Assembly (NCBI GenBank): GCA_036768485.1
Contig: JAVLUZ010000753.1
Coordinates: forward strand, 124,001-188,000
Source of the DNA: Mermis nigrescens
Lineage: Eukaryota; Nematoda; Enoplea; Mermithida; Mermithidae
Reading direction: 5' to 3'
Length of the DNA: 64,000 nucleotides
This document shows, piece after piece, positions 20,326 through 32,575 of the stretch (position 1 is its first letter; each line of letters starts with the position of its first letter). The notes under the pieces are model-generated. The model was given only the letters and a program-made list of their open reading frames with translations. It was not told the origin of the DNA and did no database searches. The position numbers were made by a program, and so were the translations under genes.

Positions 20326-21869
20326 TCAGTTGGGCTGAGTTGCTAAGCTCCGTGCCTGTAAATTAGGTCCCTGGCTCTGCATTCTGGGTTCCCTTCCCAT
20401 ATTATCTGCATTATACGGATTTGATCTTGTATTATGCGAATAATCACGGTAATTTTGATTATTATGATTATTAAATCTTGATCTTAGCTGATCATTATTT
20501 CTAAATCGTGCGTTTGTTCGATAATCGTTTACATTACAATTAACACTATTTAGAGCGCGATTATTATCGAAATTACGGTAATTATTTTGGGCATTATTAT
20601 TATTACTGTTATTATTGTCGTTAAAATTACGGAAATTACCGATACGGTCCGATGGAAACATTCTCGTCGACGACAATAACCAACATTCGGCCGTAGGATG
20701 GTTCATGCGCCGACAAAGTCCGCAGTGGCGCTCATTGCGTTTGAGCAACTCTTTAATCTTATTGATTTTGCGATCCATACTGGGTTCCAGAGGCAAAATT
20801 GTCAAATTAGAGTCAGACTTGAACTCAGACTGGGTGGGGTAGTCTTGAATATGTTCTCGAAAGACTTGGCGTTCGGTGTACGATGCTCGCCTAATAGCGT
20901 CTCTTAAGGTTGCGAATTCTTGATATTTAAGACCCTCATATATTTTAGGCAAAAGACCGCGGATGAAAATCGGTTTTATTATACTTTCCCGGCTATGTTT
21001 TGAAAGTTGGGGGTAAGCCGATCTCATAAGCTTTTTTAACTTTCAGAAAATTCCAGGACAGGCTCAGTTTTCCGTTGCTTGGCATCGTAAACCATACCTT
21101 GATAAATATCCCTATCACGACTCTCTAAAAACTCAGTTTTAAGTGCTTCTACTATATCGTGAAAGCTAGGATCACGTAGTGTTTCAAAAATATTGCTTAA
21201 AGTCGCTAAAGCTCTTCCAGTGCAATTTGATTCCAAAAATGCAATTTTATATGCATTATCAGCATTTGAAACACCCTGGAGGACCATATATTTTTGAAAC
21301 TTTTTAATGCATTCGTGAAAAGATCCGCCAAAAACTTTCGAAAATGGTTTTGGGGGTCTTTGAGTCATTAAAGCACCCAGGCGTTGAAAAAGATCTCCAA
21401 ATGGGCCTGTTACGTTAGGTTCCGCATGCTGTTGGACCCGCTCCTCCAAATTTGCCACTTTTTGCATCAGTGGAGCACTAAATTCGTCAGAACCGTTTTT
21501 AAAAGCTTCCTCCATTTGTTTAGGATCAAATGGCATTTTTCTCGTTAACGCTTTTTTCGATTTTTGAATCAAAAATTCTTCAATGAAAGGTGCAAGACTT
21601 TTGAAAAATTTTTCTTTCTGTTCCCCTTTTAGTTCGCTTTCTTCCCTTAAGTCAGTTTGTTCCGAAGTACTTGGAGTGAGACTCACAATATTTTTAAAAG
21701 AAGTTGGCTGAACGCCTACTTTAGGGGTACTGTGTTCTCTAGGAATAGCAAATGAAGTATGTAAAATGTCTAAAAATGTTTGATGAGCTTTTAAAGTATT
21801 CTCAAAAGCTTTTGTGTCTTCTTGATCAGAAAATTCTTCAGATGAGAGTTCTGAAAAACTCTTCTGTTC
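20326..21869 (-). pseudogene. gag: Gypsy-type LTR retrotransposon gag with zinc knuckle, frameshifted
   Basis: The minus-strand frame is open from 21869 to 21036, with SSEEFSDQEDTKAFENT near its beginning and a capsid-like region (GALMTQRPPKPFSKVFGGSF, YKIAFLESNCTGRALATL). A one-base shift at about 21035 moves it to a second frame (21027 to 20326) starting LKKLMRSAYPQLSK. This part has one CCHC knuckle (CGLCRRMNHPTAEC, spacing C-X2-C-X4-H-X4-C) and an Asn/Arg-rich tail typical of arthropod gypsy gags. Another shift near 21870 may separate the true start. At least two lesions make it non-functional. No ATG is seen at the start; the first methionine-like start at 21686 is a GTG and is not meaningful here. 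Confidence 0.8.
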
Positions 21870-22887
21870 TCAGAATCCGAATTTGAATCCGTTTTTATTT
21901 TTTTTCAATAGTTTTCACTTTTTCGATCTTCCTTGACCGTTATCCTACCCAAAAACACATTATAATTACTGTATTAGGGTTAGAGTTGAAATTCGTAACA
22001 ATTAGCTTAATTTTTATGACTATATGTACGCTTATTTTAAACTTCGTTTATCTTCCTTTCTCCAAATTAATTATACTCAGTTTTATAATTAATTTATATA
22101 ATTTGTTCGTTCATAAATATCCTCTTTATCCTGAAATTTTTACTTAAAAGTCTGCTGAAGACGCTAGCCAGTCGACTACAGCACGGAAAAAGACAGAAAG
22201 GGCCGGCTAAAAACTGACTAAAAATCACGAAAAAGAGTCAGGAGGACGTGTTTAATCCTCGGTTACTCTCTGAGTTTTATGTTCACGCCCGACGTGTTTT
22301 ATCCTCAGTGTTTCCGGATTATCTCGGTTTTTCTGAGATATTTCACGCCTCTAAATAATTATTTTAACCACTTAAACGCAAGATTTTGAGACTTTTAAAG
22401 CGCTTAGAGCTGGGCTAGGAGGCAACCTAATCCTCCGAGATGATTTCCATAGTTACCCAAATCTCGAAACCTCTACGCCTATCAACTAACTAAATATTCA
22501 AATATCCGTCTTTTATCCTTAGCTTCTCTTCTAAGTTTTATTTTCACGGAAGTGTTTTAAGAAAATACACGCTTCGCTCTTCCCCTTTTACAGAGAACGT
22601 ATCGTGATTCGAAACACCCAAAATAACAGCAAATTGGGACAACTTTGCTGTCGTGATTTTTAAATTTATTCCTTTTATTCGATAATTCAATGTGATTCAA
22701 AATAATTAGAGCGGTTTGTGGGAGGCTAAATATGGAAAAGTCCCAAGTGGAAAATACGCCACCATATTTTTAACGAAAAAACGTAATCGAATTGAAAGCT
22801 AAAACGAATTTCTGTAAATCGGAAAAATGTCGACAGCTCGAAAGTTAAGGCCGTAGGCTTTATCCCTTATTTCTGCGCCACACAATA
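21870..22887 (-). other. Retrotransposon 5' leader and primer-binding region
   Basis: Between gag and the putative 5' LTR. On the minus strand, right after GGCGTGACA, there is TATTGTG and then TGGCGCAGAAATAAGGGA. TGGCGCAG is the complement of a tRNA-Ser type 3' end, so this is a plausible primer-binding site. No open frame. Confidence 0.45.
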
Positions 22888-23400
22888 TGTCACGCCGGTT
22901 GCATTCAACTTGTTTCTTTACGTACGTTATTATCGCTCATATAATCTTAGCGCACCTTAATTGTTTTAGCGCGCTTCTTAAACCTCAATTTCTTGCTTAT
23001 AACCTATCTCAAAATGCGTGACACGTTTAGATCAAGAAGACATTGATTTTTGGGTCATTTTATTTAGAAAATAACCCTTCGATAATATTAGACAATTTAC
23101 ACAATTAGGTAGACGAATAAAAATACATAAGTGAACTCATGTTAAACGGCAAAAACGGAACGTAACGGGAAAACGTCGAAGGGGAAACAGAAATGCTAAT
23201 GAAAGGATGGTAGCTGCAACGCTTGCAGTGTGAACGGAGGTAGCAAAACGTCGGAGGAAAAGAAAAGAAACGCTAACGAAAGAATGCGGACGGTCGAACT
23301 AACTTGTTCGTAGAAATGGAAAAACAACAGAGCCATTTTGACTCTCTTATCCGATTTTTATATAACTATTTTGGCGCGATGTTTAATTCGGTTTGATTGA
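22888..23400 (-). mobile_element. Putative 5' LTR of the gag element
   Basis: Starts TGTCACGCCGGTTG on the plus strand, sharing the TGTCACGCC edge with LTRs 1-3 but not their body. The outer edge is not determined because no second copy is in the window; the end given is approximate. Confidence 0.4.
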
Positions 23401-24576
23401 TTGATTGATTAGGCTTGGAGGGACGCCAAATAGTGATTGAGCTTGACTCTTAGGATAAGCTGATTTCATATATGTTTTACATGCTTTCGGGCAATAGTTA
23501 CATTACTTCCTATGTTCTCAACTTTTGCCCTTTTTGGACTCCCTTTTGTATTTATAACTCACCATACTTTGCATGTGGATTTTGTCCACTGATGCGCCTA
23601 TTCGTCAACATTACTCGTGCATACTCGCATGTTTAAGGTGGATTAAGCATAGATACGTGCTAATTTGATCTATCGTTCAGCACACCTACAATGTTATTAG
23701 ATGGCAAATTTTTATAAATTTTTGCGGATTATTTCGGATTATTTCCGGATAAATGTCAAGCTAGTTTTGACATTCGTTCTTCTGTTTCATTCTACTTAAT
23801 CGCCCGCACCAACTTTTTCTGCGTCTGGGATTAGCTTGATTTAATCTTTTACGCAAGTATCTTCGCATTTTTCGGGCTAGCTCCTTACTATTATGATCCA
23901 TTATATACGAACAGTATATCGCGTACAATAATATTAATTAAGGCAGGTATTAGATTCACGCTGTCTATACAGAATAACACTACGACATTAAAACACATTA
24001 GAAGAATGGAGCAATATTTTCTCGATAGTGTTTTTAAGAAAAGTAGCATGCGTTGGAAGACTCACGAAATTATCATTTTTACACTATGTCATACATTTAG
24101 ATACTTCTTATATTCTGTAAGAGCCTGACGACGACGGTAGGTATAACTGTCGAAACGTTACGTATTATTCTTAACATTGTATTGTACCTACGGGTTTGAA
24201 TAAAGCATTATTATTGTTTTTATGTGACTGCCAATAGGCCAAAAATACACTTTCTTTACATTTATTATTACACCTACTTCGCCTGAACAGCGTATCCACC
24301 TTTGCCTTAGGCAAGTACTTCTGGTCTAAGCTAACTGCTGAGTACAAACAAAGTTTAGTAGAAAATAATGCTGAGGCTTTCAGAAATTTTTCCAAACTTG
24401 TCAAACAATGTTTCACTGTTCGTGATTTGCCCGCTCTAGCTAATCTGTGGCAATATTTTAGCGAGCAAGCAAAAGAATATTAAGCATACTTTCACAAACA
24501 ATCAATCAATGAGCATATACTGTGCTATATAATGCTTACAAATTAAATGAGTGTTTGATGTGGATTGGCAAAAATC
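23401..24576. other. No gene; possible retroelement tail near 24120-24160
   Basis: AT-rich. Contains a TGATTGATTGATTGATTA run at 23396-23413, and a CTGACGACGACGG stretch followed by GTCGAAACG at 24125-24157 resembling conserved tails of some retroelements. A minus-strand open frame at 24171-24416 is not recognised. Confidence 0.3.
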
Positions 24577-25060
24577 AAACAGTGTAAAGTAGCGTTAGTG
24601 ACCCCATTTGTAGTCCCCTATCTGACCCTAGGCCCCTGTCTGAGCGCGTGCACACAATGTTTCTTAGGAGCAGTGTAAACGAAAATTGTTATACTGTAGG
24701 TACTCCCACAAAACTTTTGTAATGCGATATGTATCCTACCCCCTGAATTTCAACCCAATTCGCCCTCTATTTCTAAAGTTATAGTGCTTTTTGAGCAAGT
24801 GTAAAGTGAATTAGCATACTGTAGGCTGCGCGCTAAAATTTTGTACATAGCATGCCTCGCCTATATACATCATGTCCTGAAAATTTGAACAGAATCCGGC
24901 CATTTGTTCTTGAGTTATGCAAAAGTGTAAACTAACGCTAGTATACTGTAGGCTGCTCGCTAAAATTTTGTACATACCATACCTAACGTATATCTAACAT
25001 ACCTTGAAAATTTCAGCTTGATTTGACAGCTGGTTCTTGAGTTATAGTTATTTCAAGTTT
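24577..25060 (+). repeat. Tandem repeat, about 128-bp units
   Basis: Units begin AGTGTAAA (about 24577, 24670, 24799 and 24925) and contain TATACTGTAGG, AAAATTTTGTACATA and a TTGAGTTATAG-like end. The last two units agree best. The AGTGTAAA motif is the same one that opens units of the Helitron arrays, although the rest differs. Confidence 0.6.
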
Positions 25061-25262
25061 TCCCCAGGAAATTTCCCCTCCCCAGCACTGGGCCCCTGGC
25101 CCTGGGCTGGCGCGCGCTCCCTCTCCGGGCAGTTATGGGCACGCCCAACCTCTCCCTACGCTATAGCACAGCCTATGCTATAGCATTACACCCTGGCAGG
25201 GCGCAAGCCACGCCTCCTCCGCCTATGCTATAACACAGGCTCAGTTATAACACATGCGTCCT
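25061..25262. other. GC-rich segment with TATGCTATA motifs
   Basis: GC-rich stretch holding CTATAGCACAGCCTATGCT, repeated with variation (CTATGCTATAACACAGG). No coding frame. Confidence 0.35.
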
Positions 25263-25267
25263 AGGGA

Positions 25268-25893
25268 GACCCGCCTTACTACTCCTATCAATATAGATAT
25301 ACAGGGCGTCCCACGTCTCTATCCCTGATTCTATTTCCGCCACGGCTGTGATTTTCACACAACTCAAATGAAACTTTGTAAAAATATTCCCGTATCCTAA
25401 TAATTTTCGACCATTAAATTTTGATCTTCGGCCCAATGTAATTCATATAAGAGATGACGCTTTCAACACTAATTTTTTGTATACGTAAATTAGACTGATG
25501 TTAGAGACTTTTCTATCGCTTTTCGCTTCAAATTCAGCCGTGATTTGCTTTGATAAATCGAAAACGGGATCATTTTCACAGTTTTTCTTTTCCGACCAAA
25601 AAACTTGATGAAACAGTGAAAAATTCAGTACAGCACGACATCCTAGCTGACGAATGCAAATGATTTTGTGACTAATTTTGTTCAATTTACTCGAATTTTT
25701 TCATATTTAATCGAAATTTTCATCAGCGCTCTGATGTCGTAGAAAAACAAGCATTGTCTTGAAAATGAAAAACAAAATAGCGTTTCAGACGTTGATCCAT
25801 CGTAAGTAGTTTTCCTAGCCCCTTGAGCTGTAAAATGGTTAAGCATAGCGTATGTTAAAGTACATATAGACGCAAAGCGCTGAATTCCGAGGC
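25268..25893. repeat. 600-bp dispersed repeat (family 5), copy 2
   Basis: Matches 5247-5871 from GGGCGTCCCACGTCTCTATC to CATATAGACGCAAAGCGC. It contains an extra stretch near 25415-25455 (TTTGATCTTCGGCCC) not in copy 1. Confidence 0.65.
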
Positions 25894-26393
25894 ACGTAGC
25901 TGGCCGAGGGACCAACACCAAAATCGGGGGGTCCGGGGTCAAAAAAGGCCAAAAATAGCACAAAATAACGTTTAAAAAGCCCTATTTTTCCGTTTTTTCT
26001 GAATTTTGGGGGTCCGTTGCGGACCCCCCCCCCATTCCCTCAGAGCTACGTGTCTGCTGGTCTACTGAAGAAGCAAGAAATTTATTTCTGCACATTGCAA
26101 TGCACTTAATGTACCTATAGGTAATTTTAATTAAAAACGCTAGACATTCAAAAGACATATAGCTAATTTTAATTGCAAACGCTAGACATTCAAAAAAACA
26201 CATCAGGATCCTAATAGAAAATCTAAAAAACGAAAGACTGTCTCAACGTAAAATCGAATAACATTCTATTCTACCTACAATATATTTGGGTAACCTACTT
26301 GAAAGTTGGAAGCCACACTACACAGCTGAGTGCCTTAACTGGTTCTATCAAAATAAGACAATATTATCAAGAAGATGTTTTTGTTAGATCAAA
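25894..26393. other. No gene; short direct repeat
   Basis: C-rich piece at 26020-26040, then two copies of AAACGCTAGACATTCAAAA about 48 bp apart (26135 and 26178). Nothing coding recognised. Confidence 0.35.
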
Positions 26394-29300
26394 TCAGCCA
26401 CGTTGCTTGAACTGCTTGCACCAATTTTTACGAGCTTCGCTTTCTCCAGGATCGCTCAATATTTGATCACAAACAGCGTCGTAACCCGTTCCTTGCCTCC
26501 TGTGAAATGTTAAGATAAAATTCCTTGTATTTTCTGGATCCCTCCCCCATGAATCTGATAGACTCCAAAGAAGGTGACCACCTGAATCCAAAAGGGTCTA
26601 AGAATTAAAAAATGGTTCGGGACTTGAATTTTCAAAAATAAGTTTATTTAGATTCTTCCTGATTTTTATTGTTGGTCAAAAAATGACTTTTTTTACCCAA
26701 ATCATCAATTTTTCGGTATTTTTGATCTTCGGAATTCTCAGCCCTACCCTAGTGATCCACCGGTGGCGAGATAAAGAATGGATATGCAATTTGCAATGAT
26801 TTTTGGCCGTCAGTGACCATAATTTCTCAAAATTTTTCTGGCGCTATGCGTCGGATGATATGCACCTATTAATGAGATTTATTTACTTTTTTGGCGAACT
26901 GGAAGCCATTATTTGTTCATGTAGGTTTCAAAACCATTGTTACAGCAGAAACAGTCATTTTTGCATAGTTTTCTTCTATTTTCGATTAAAAATTTCGTGG
27001 TTAGCATCAAATGCTATAAATACAATAAATCTAGCAGGAAATCATGCTCCTAGACACGATTTTTTTCTTATTCGGCAAAAATTTTTCCCGATGTACAAAG
27101 ATTTTTTGAAACCGTTTTTGTACATGTACAAAGATTTTCGGGAAGACAGAAATTGCAAAAAAAGGTCTGTAATTCGAAAAACATTTTTGGTGCTTGGCGC
27201 CGAAATGAGTGATTATGTGTTCTATATATCTTTATAATGGCAGAAATTGCATTTCAAAAGGAAAAATGTCAAATTTTTCGGCGCTTCGCGCCACTTTACG
27301 ATTTTTAGTCATTTTTGCCCTAAGAGACCCAGAAATTACCTAAAACACATCACCAAAATTCGAACAACTCTGTTTTTACCACACTAAAATCGCTACTGTA
27401 CCATATAATAGTACCTAAAATTTTGTTTGTGCAAAATGTACAAAGACTTTTGGGGACGATCTTTGTACATGTACAAAGGGACCTTGTACAAAAAACACTG
27501 ACTGCTTCTAGACGTCTATCCGCCTTGATTTCACAAGTTTTCCGGGGCTTCGCGCCAGATTTTTATAAGTCAAAGAAAGTTATCGCACAAAATTGTCGAA
27601 AATTTCAAAATTTTTAGAAGAAATATCGCATTAAAAGTAATTTTATGTAAAAGTACACAATGTAGAACACCGAAAAAACGCTATTTCGCGCGTTAAGGGC
27701 TAATTTGTGTACCTATTTTTGACTGTTTTAGGAAAAGTTGGGATACCGCCCCCTCATTAGGAAAATCCTAAAGAATGGTTATGCAATTTGCAATGATTTC
27801 TGGCCGTCAGTGACCATAATTTCTCGAATTTTGCTGGCGCTACGCGCCGGATGATACCTATTAATGACATTTATTTACTTTTTTGGCGACCTAGAAGCAC
27901 GATTTTTTATGTTCGGCAAAGATTTTTCCCGATGTACAAAGACTTTTCGGGGCCGTCTTTGTACATGTACAAAGATTTTTGGGAAGATAAAACCTGCTAA
28001 AACGGTGTAAAATACGCATCAAGCAATAAATCATGTTTCTTGACATCTTTCCGCTTTAATAACATAAAAAATTTGCGGCGCTTCGCGTCAGGTTTTTGTT
28101 TAAGAAATTTAATGATTTTTTCACACAAAATTGTCTAAAATTTTAAAATTTTTAGAAAAAATATTGCGTCAAAAGTGATTTTATGTGAAAGTATAAAATG
28201 TAAAACACTGAAAAAACGGTATGTCGCGCTTCGAGGGCAAATTTTTGGACCTATTTTTGGCTGTTTTTGGAAAAATAGGGATACTGCCTACCTTAGGCAA
28301 ATTCTAGATCCGCAACTGGTAAAATAGACTACATCAACAAAATTTTATACAATGCTTTTATTAAGAAAAAAGCTCTCGTCTCCTTGGCCTGCCCTAAATA
28401 AAGCGTCAATAGTCAATATTTGATATTAAAGCATGATTGTGTGTGTGACCGAATATACATAAGTACATTACATACTATATTAAGTTAAGTGAACCGCAAA
28501 TATGACGTGCAGAATGGACAGTAACATTATCTGGAAAATCAGTAGAGCATGTGCAGTGCAGGCCAGACTGCATCTTATGCTACCCTATGACTTCCAGGTT
28601 AACAGAATTTACTGCAGCGATTTTCACAATTTAGTTTCATTTTCATTTTCGTTTTTTTCATAAAAATAAATATTTTACGATTGTGGTGGTGATAGACACT
28701 TTATTTGATGTTATTTCCTTTTTCTGCTATTATATTGTGCTCTGACTAAATTTAATAAGCATAATGTCAGCAATTAGTACGTTCGGTCACTATGCAAAAA
28801 CCGAAAAAATTATCCGGCCTCCGGCCGATTTTCGGATGTCCTCCGGCCGGAGCACCGGAGTGGAAAAAATAGCCGGATTTGCCGGAGGCCGGAACCGGAT
28901 CTCCGGTCGATCACTACCCTCCCCCCAAATTAGGTGCTGCTTGTCTATTGATATACATTGCGGGTACTAACTTTCCGTTTCTAGTTGGACCTCGGGTCGC
29001 CCGCCGAAGTGGCTTTGTAGCTCGAGTTCGGGTCGCTGGCTTTTTTGTTACTGGTCTTCTATTACTACCAGATTCTCCACCTGTTTTCGCGACACATACA
29101 GCTCTTTGACACCACTAAAGATAATAAAGATCCTGATAAAAAATTATTCTTACTTTCCGTATATTTTTAAAAAATATAAACGTTATAAAAAAGATATTTT
29201 AGCAGCCTTTGATCATTATTACTTCCAACGATAGTAATTTTCGGCTAAACGCAAAGTGAGCAGCGGCTAACAAAAATAAGTGAAACGCCTAGGTACGTGT

Positions 29301-32300
29301 TCTTGGGAGGGGGTTGGTCCAGCCATAATAGCTACTGATGCCCCTGGGCAAGATGGCTGTGACCCCCAGAATTACTGAATTTTTTAAAATTGCGAAAAGT
29401 GTTCAATTTGCTAGCGTTTAGTTTTTTAAATATATTTTGTTCAATTTATTCGATTTTTTTCACTTTTTATGATATTTTTCATGCTCTATATTTCAGAAAG
29501 AACAGGCATTGCCCGAAGCGTCAAAAAAGTGTTTTTGACGTATAAAAATCGCGTTTAAGCCTAAATAGGCACTTTTCAAAATGATATGGGTTTAAGAACC
29601 GCCTCCCCAGCTGAATTCCCATGCTGTACATTTATGGTGACAGCATGGCACTGTTTTTCTATTTGAATGGCACGCATGCCTGTTTGACCAAAGATTCAAC
29701 AACCGCGAATACCTGATTAGAATGAAGGAAAGCTAATGATACCAGCGGAATTACACGCATCAACAAAATATAATGTAAACAATTGATCAAAAATTTTGGT
29801 CTACCGGAAATACTATAGAGCTTTAATTTAAAGAAAATTGCAAACCTAATGGGATTATTCAAAAATTAAATCTTCGTTATTTACCGATCATTTTATTTGA
29901 CACTAGTCATTTATTATTTTATTAGTATGCTCACTTATTATTAGCCTTGACAAATTCTCATTAACTTTTTTATAATTATAATTTTATTGCAATTGCATTA
30001 TCTCATTATTCGCGCGCCGATCGTCCTGCATTTGAATAAATATTTGTGACGACTTTATTAAAAATTTAAAGCAAAGCAAACAAGTTGAATGATTATAACG
30101 ACCAGCAAATAAACGAATCATCTGTTCTTTATTCTTATTCACAGAAATTCAATTTTATTGTACGAGGGGTGTTCATTAACTTCGTGATAAATTTGCAATA
30201 ACTTTTCATTTCCCTACATGTGCTGTGCGTTTGTGCACTCACCATTTCTTTCTTCATAACTTTTCATGTCCTAGAAAATTTTGTACACTGACCCCTTATT
30301 TTTAAAATTTGGAGAAATATTTGCCTACTCATATCTCAGGCACTGAATGACGTTTGGCTCTGAAATTTTGGTAGAAAGAAGGAATTTAATGGATATTGAT
30401 AATGCAATGTCAAAAACCTCGCCTTAATCCGTTCTATTTTTCTAGCGTTACACTGCTTCTTTGAAGAGAGGTTATTTCAAAATTTTACCCAAAAATGCAA
30501 AAAAATGAATTCAGCCAAAATACATAAATCAGAAAGAAAAGTCATCCCAAAAAATCTTATGGCGTTGGATGAAAATATATGAATTACTGACTTCACTCAT
30601 TGAAAATCAAAATTATGACAATTAATTGGTTTTGTGGTTTTTTGATTACTTTTTAATGTTGGGTAAAGTTAAAAAATTTTTAGGGGAGGAAAATTTACAA
30701 AGAAAGAAATGGTGAGTGCAAGAATGGTCAGTACATGTAGGGGAATGCTTAGTAAAAAACAGCATGATGACATCACATTTAGAAAAAAGTTGTTGCAAAG
30801 CTACCACGACTTATTGAACTCCCCTCGTATATAATGTACGACGTTCCCAATATTTCTTTTAAAGTTTTGCTGCAGAAGCTGATAAAAATAATTTTAATTA
30901 AAAATATTATCAATAATAGCATGCGGCGTTAAGTAGGAAAATAGGAAAATTGGTGAATACAAATATGCTACGAAATTTGGTGTCAATCGATTTAAGCAAT
31001 GAATGATATTTCTATCAATGAATTTATTCATTTATTGAATTTTTATCGAAAATTTTATGAGTTTTTCTCACCCCTACGTTCGCGTATCCGCTATTGAACA
31101 CATAGGTATCACACATAAGTATGGAGAGTCTGGCCGCGGAATTCGGCAGGTAACCCTTATATTAAATTTTAATACTATTTTTGACTATTTCGCTCCATCG
31201 GACAATAGGTGGGCGGCACAAGAATTATCGAAGATGCGCAAGATTTTTCAAAGGTGAAAAATAGTCTCAAAGATAGTGGTATAGCGAAAAAACACCATTT
31301 TCCAACGTTTCTCATCGAGCACTATCCATTGACATCACAAAATTAAAAAAAAACATAAAATTTTAAAAATTGAGTTCTAGGGGTATTTCGATTTCTAGGG
31401 GAGGGGTATTCAGCTTTTTGAGGGGACCCCCACGCCCGCGTGTTCATCGGACCCCAGAACATGGCTGTTGCCCATGCATCATAAATATTCTTCAATTTCC
31501 TTATTCACTGCGGGCTTACACCAGGCTTAAGCCTCCGTTTACCGTGTCCTAGGACGGCGTCCTAGCGAATCACTTTATTAACATTTTTTGTGATCTTCCT
31601 TATTTCTGTGTCTAGAAATTTGTCTAGCCTCGTTTTGGCTGTAGTTACATTGTTTTTAATAGTTCAGCTTTGAGAAGTTATATGATAATAAGAGATGAGT
31701 ATTTTTCAGCCTATTAACAGTGATATAAAAAAACTTAAAATGAGAAAATAGGGCTGGTTCTAATGAAAAATTTAGTGCTTTAATCCTTTTCAGCTTTTGA
31801 AATGCATCATCTGGTTTTGTTTAATACAACAGAAATATACTTTTTCTTAGTTTTGCAAGGATGTCCGCCAGGTGCCTTTCCTTATGCATTGTCATAGTTT
31901 TTTTATTTCTAACTCTTTCAAAAATAATTTTCCTTATAAGTAACATACACACATTTGGAAAGAGCTTAACAAATTGAATAAAATTAAAGTGATTATCGCC
32001 AGAGATTGTAAAGTAGGTGTAGCTCAGCATAGACTAGGACGGCGTCCTATTATAGTACCCTTCGACTGCAAAAACATGATGAAAAAGGAGGGTCAAATCT
32101 GACTTCAGTGCGTAATTTTTAATTTTTCAAATTTCTTTTTCTTGCTGCCTTGTAGTTGGCTGAACTTGACTGTCACACTCTGAGACGAAAAAAGACATCT
32201 ACAATTTTTTGGCAAAAATAAAGAAATAGGTGCGCTGACTCGTGCGTTCATTTTCGCACCCACCTTATTTTCACCACATGTCGTTCCATCGAACCAATTC

Positions 32301-32538
32301 ATGAACTTTGTCATGCAACTACCACCGGGCGTCATGCACCAAAGGACAGTACATGGCGTCTTAAACACAAAAGTAAAAAAATCAAAAGCACATGTGCGGC
32401 CCTATCCAGGATTCGCCCAATCGAGTGAGGAGGACTCCAGATATAAATTGGTTTATACACCGAAAACGTCATTGGGATATGTTATGAAAACCCAATTCAT
32501 TATTATCATTAAAATATTATTATTATTATTATTATCAC

Positions 32539-32575
<37 letters not shown>

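Noticed and set aside
24118..24175. Hammerhead-ribozyme-like core (CTGACGA ... GAAA)
   Set aside because: A stem of five pairs can form between the two core pieces, but one C is left unpaired next to CTGACGA and no adjoining stem I was found. The core rule is not met, although the stretch resembles tails of some retroelements.
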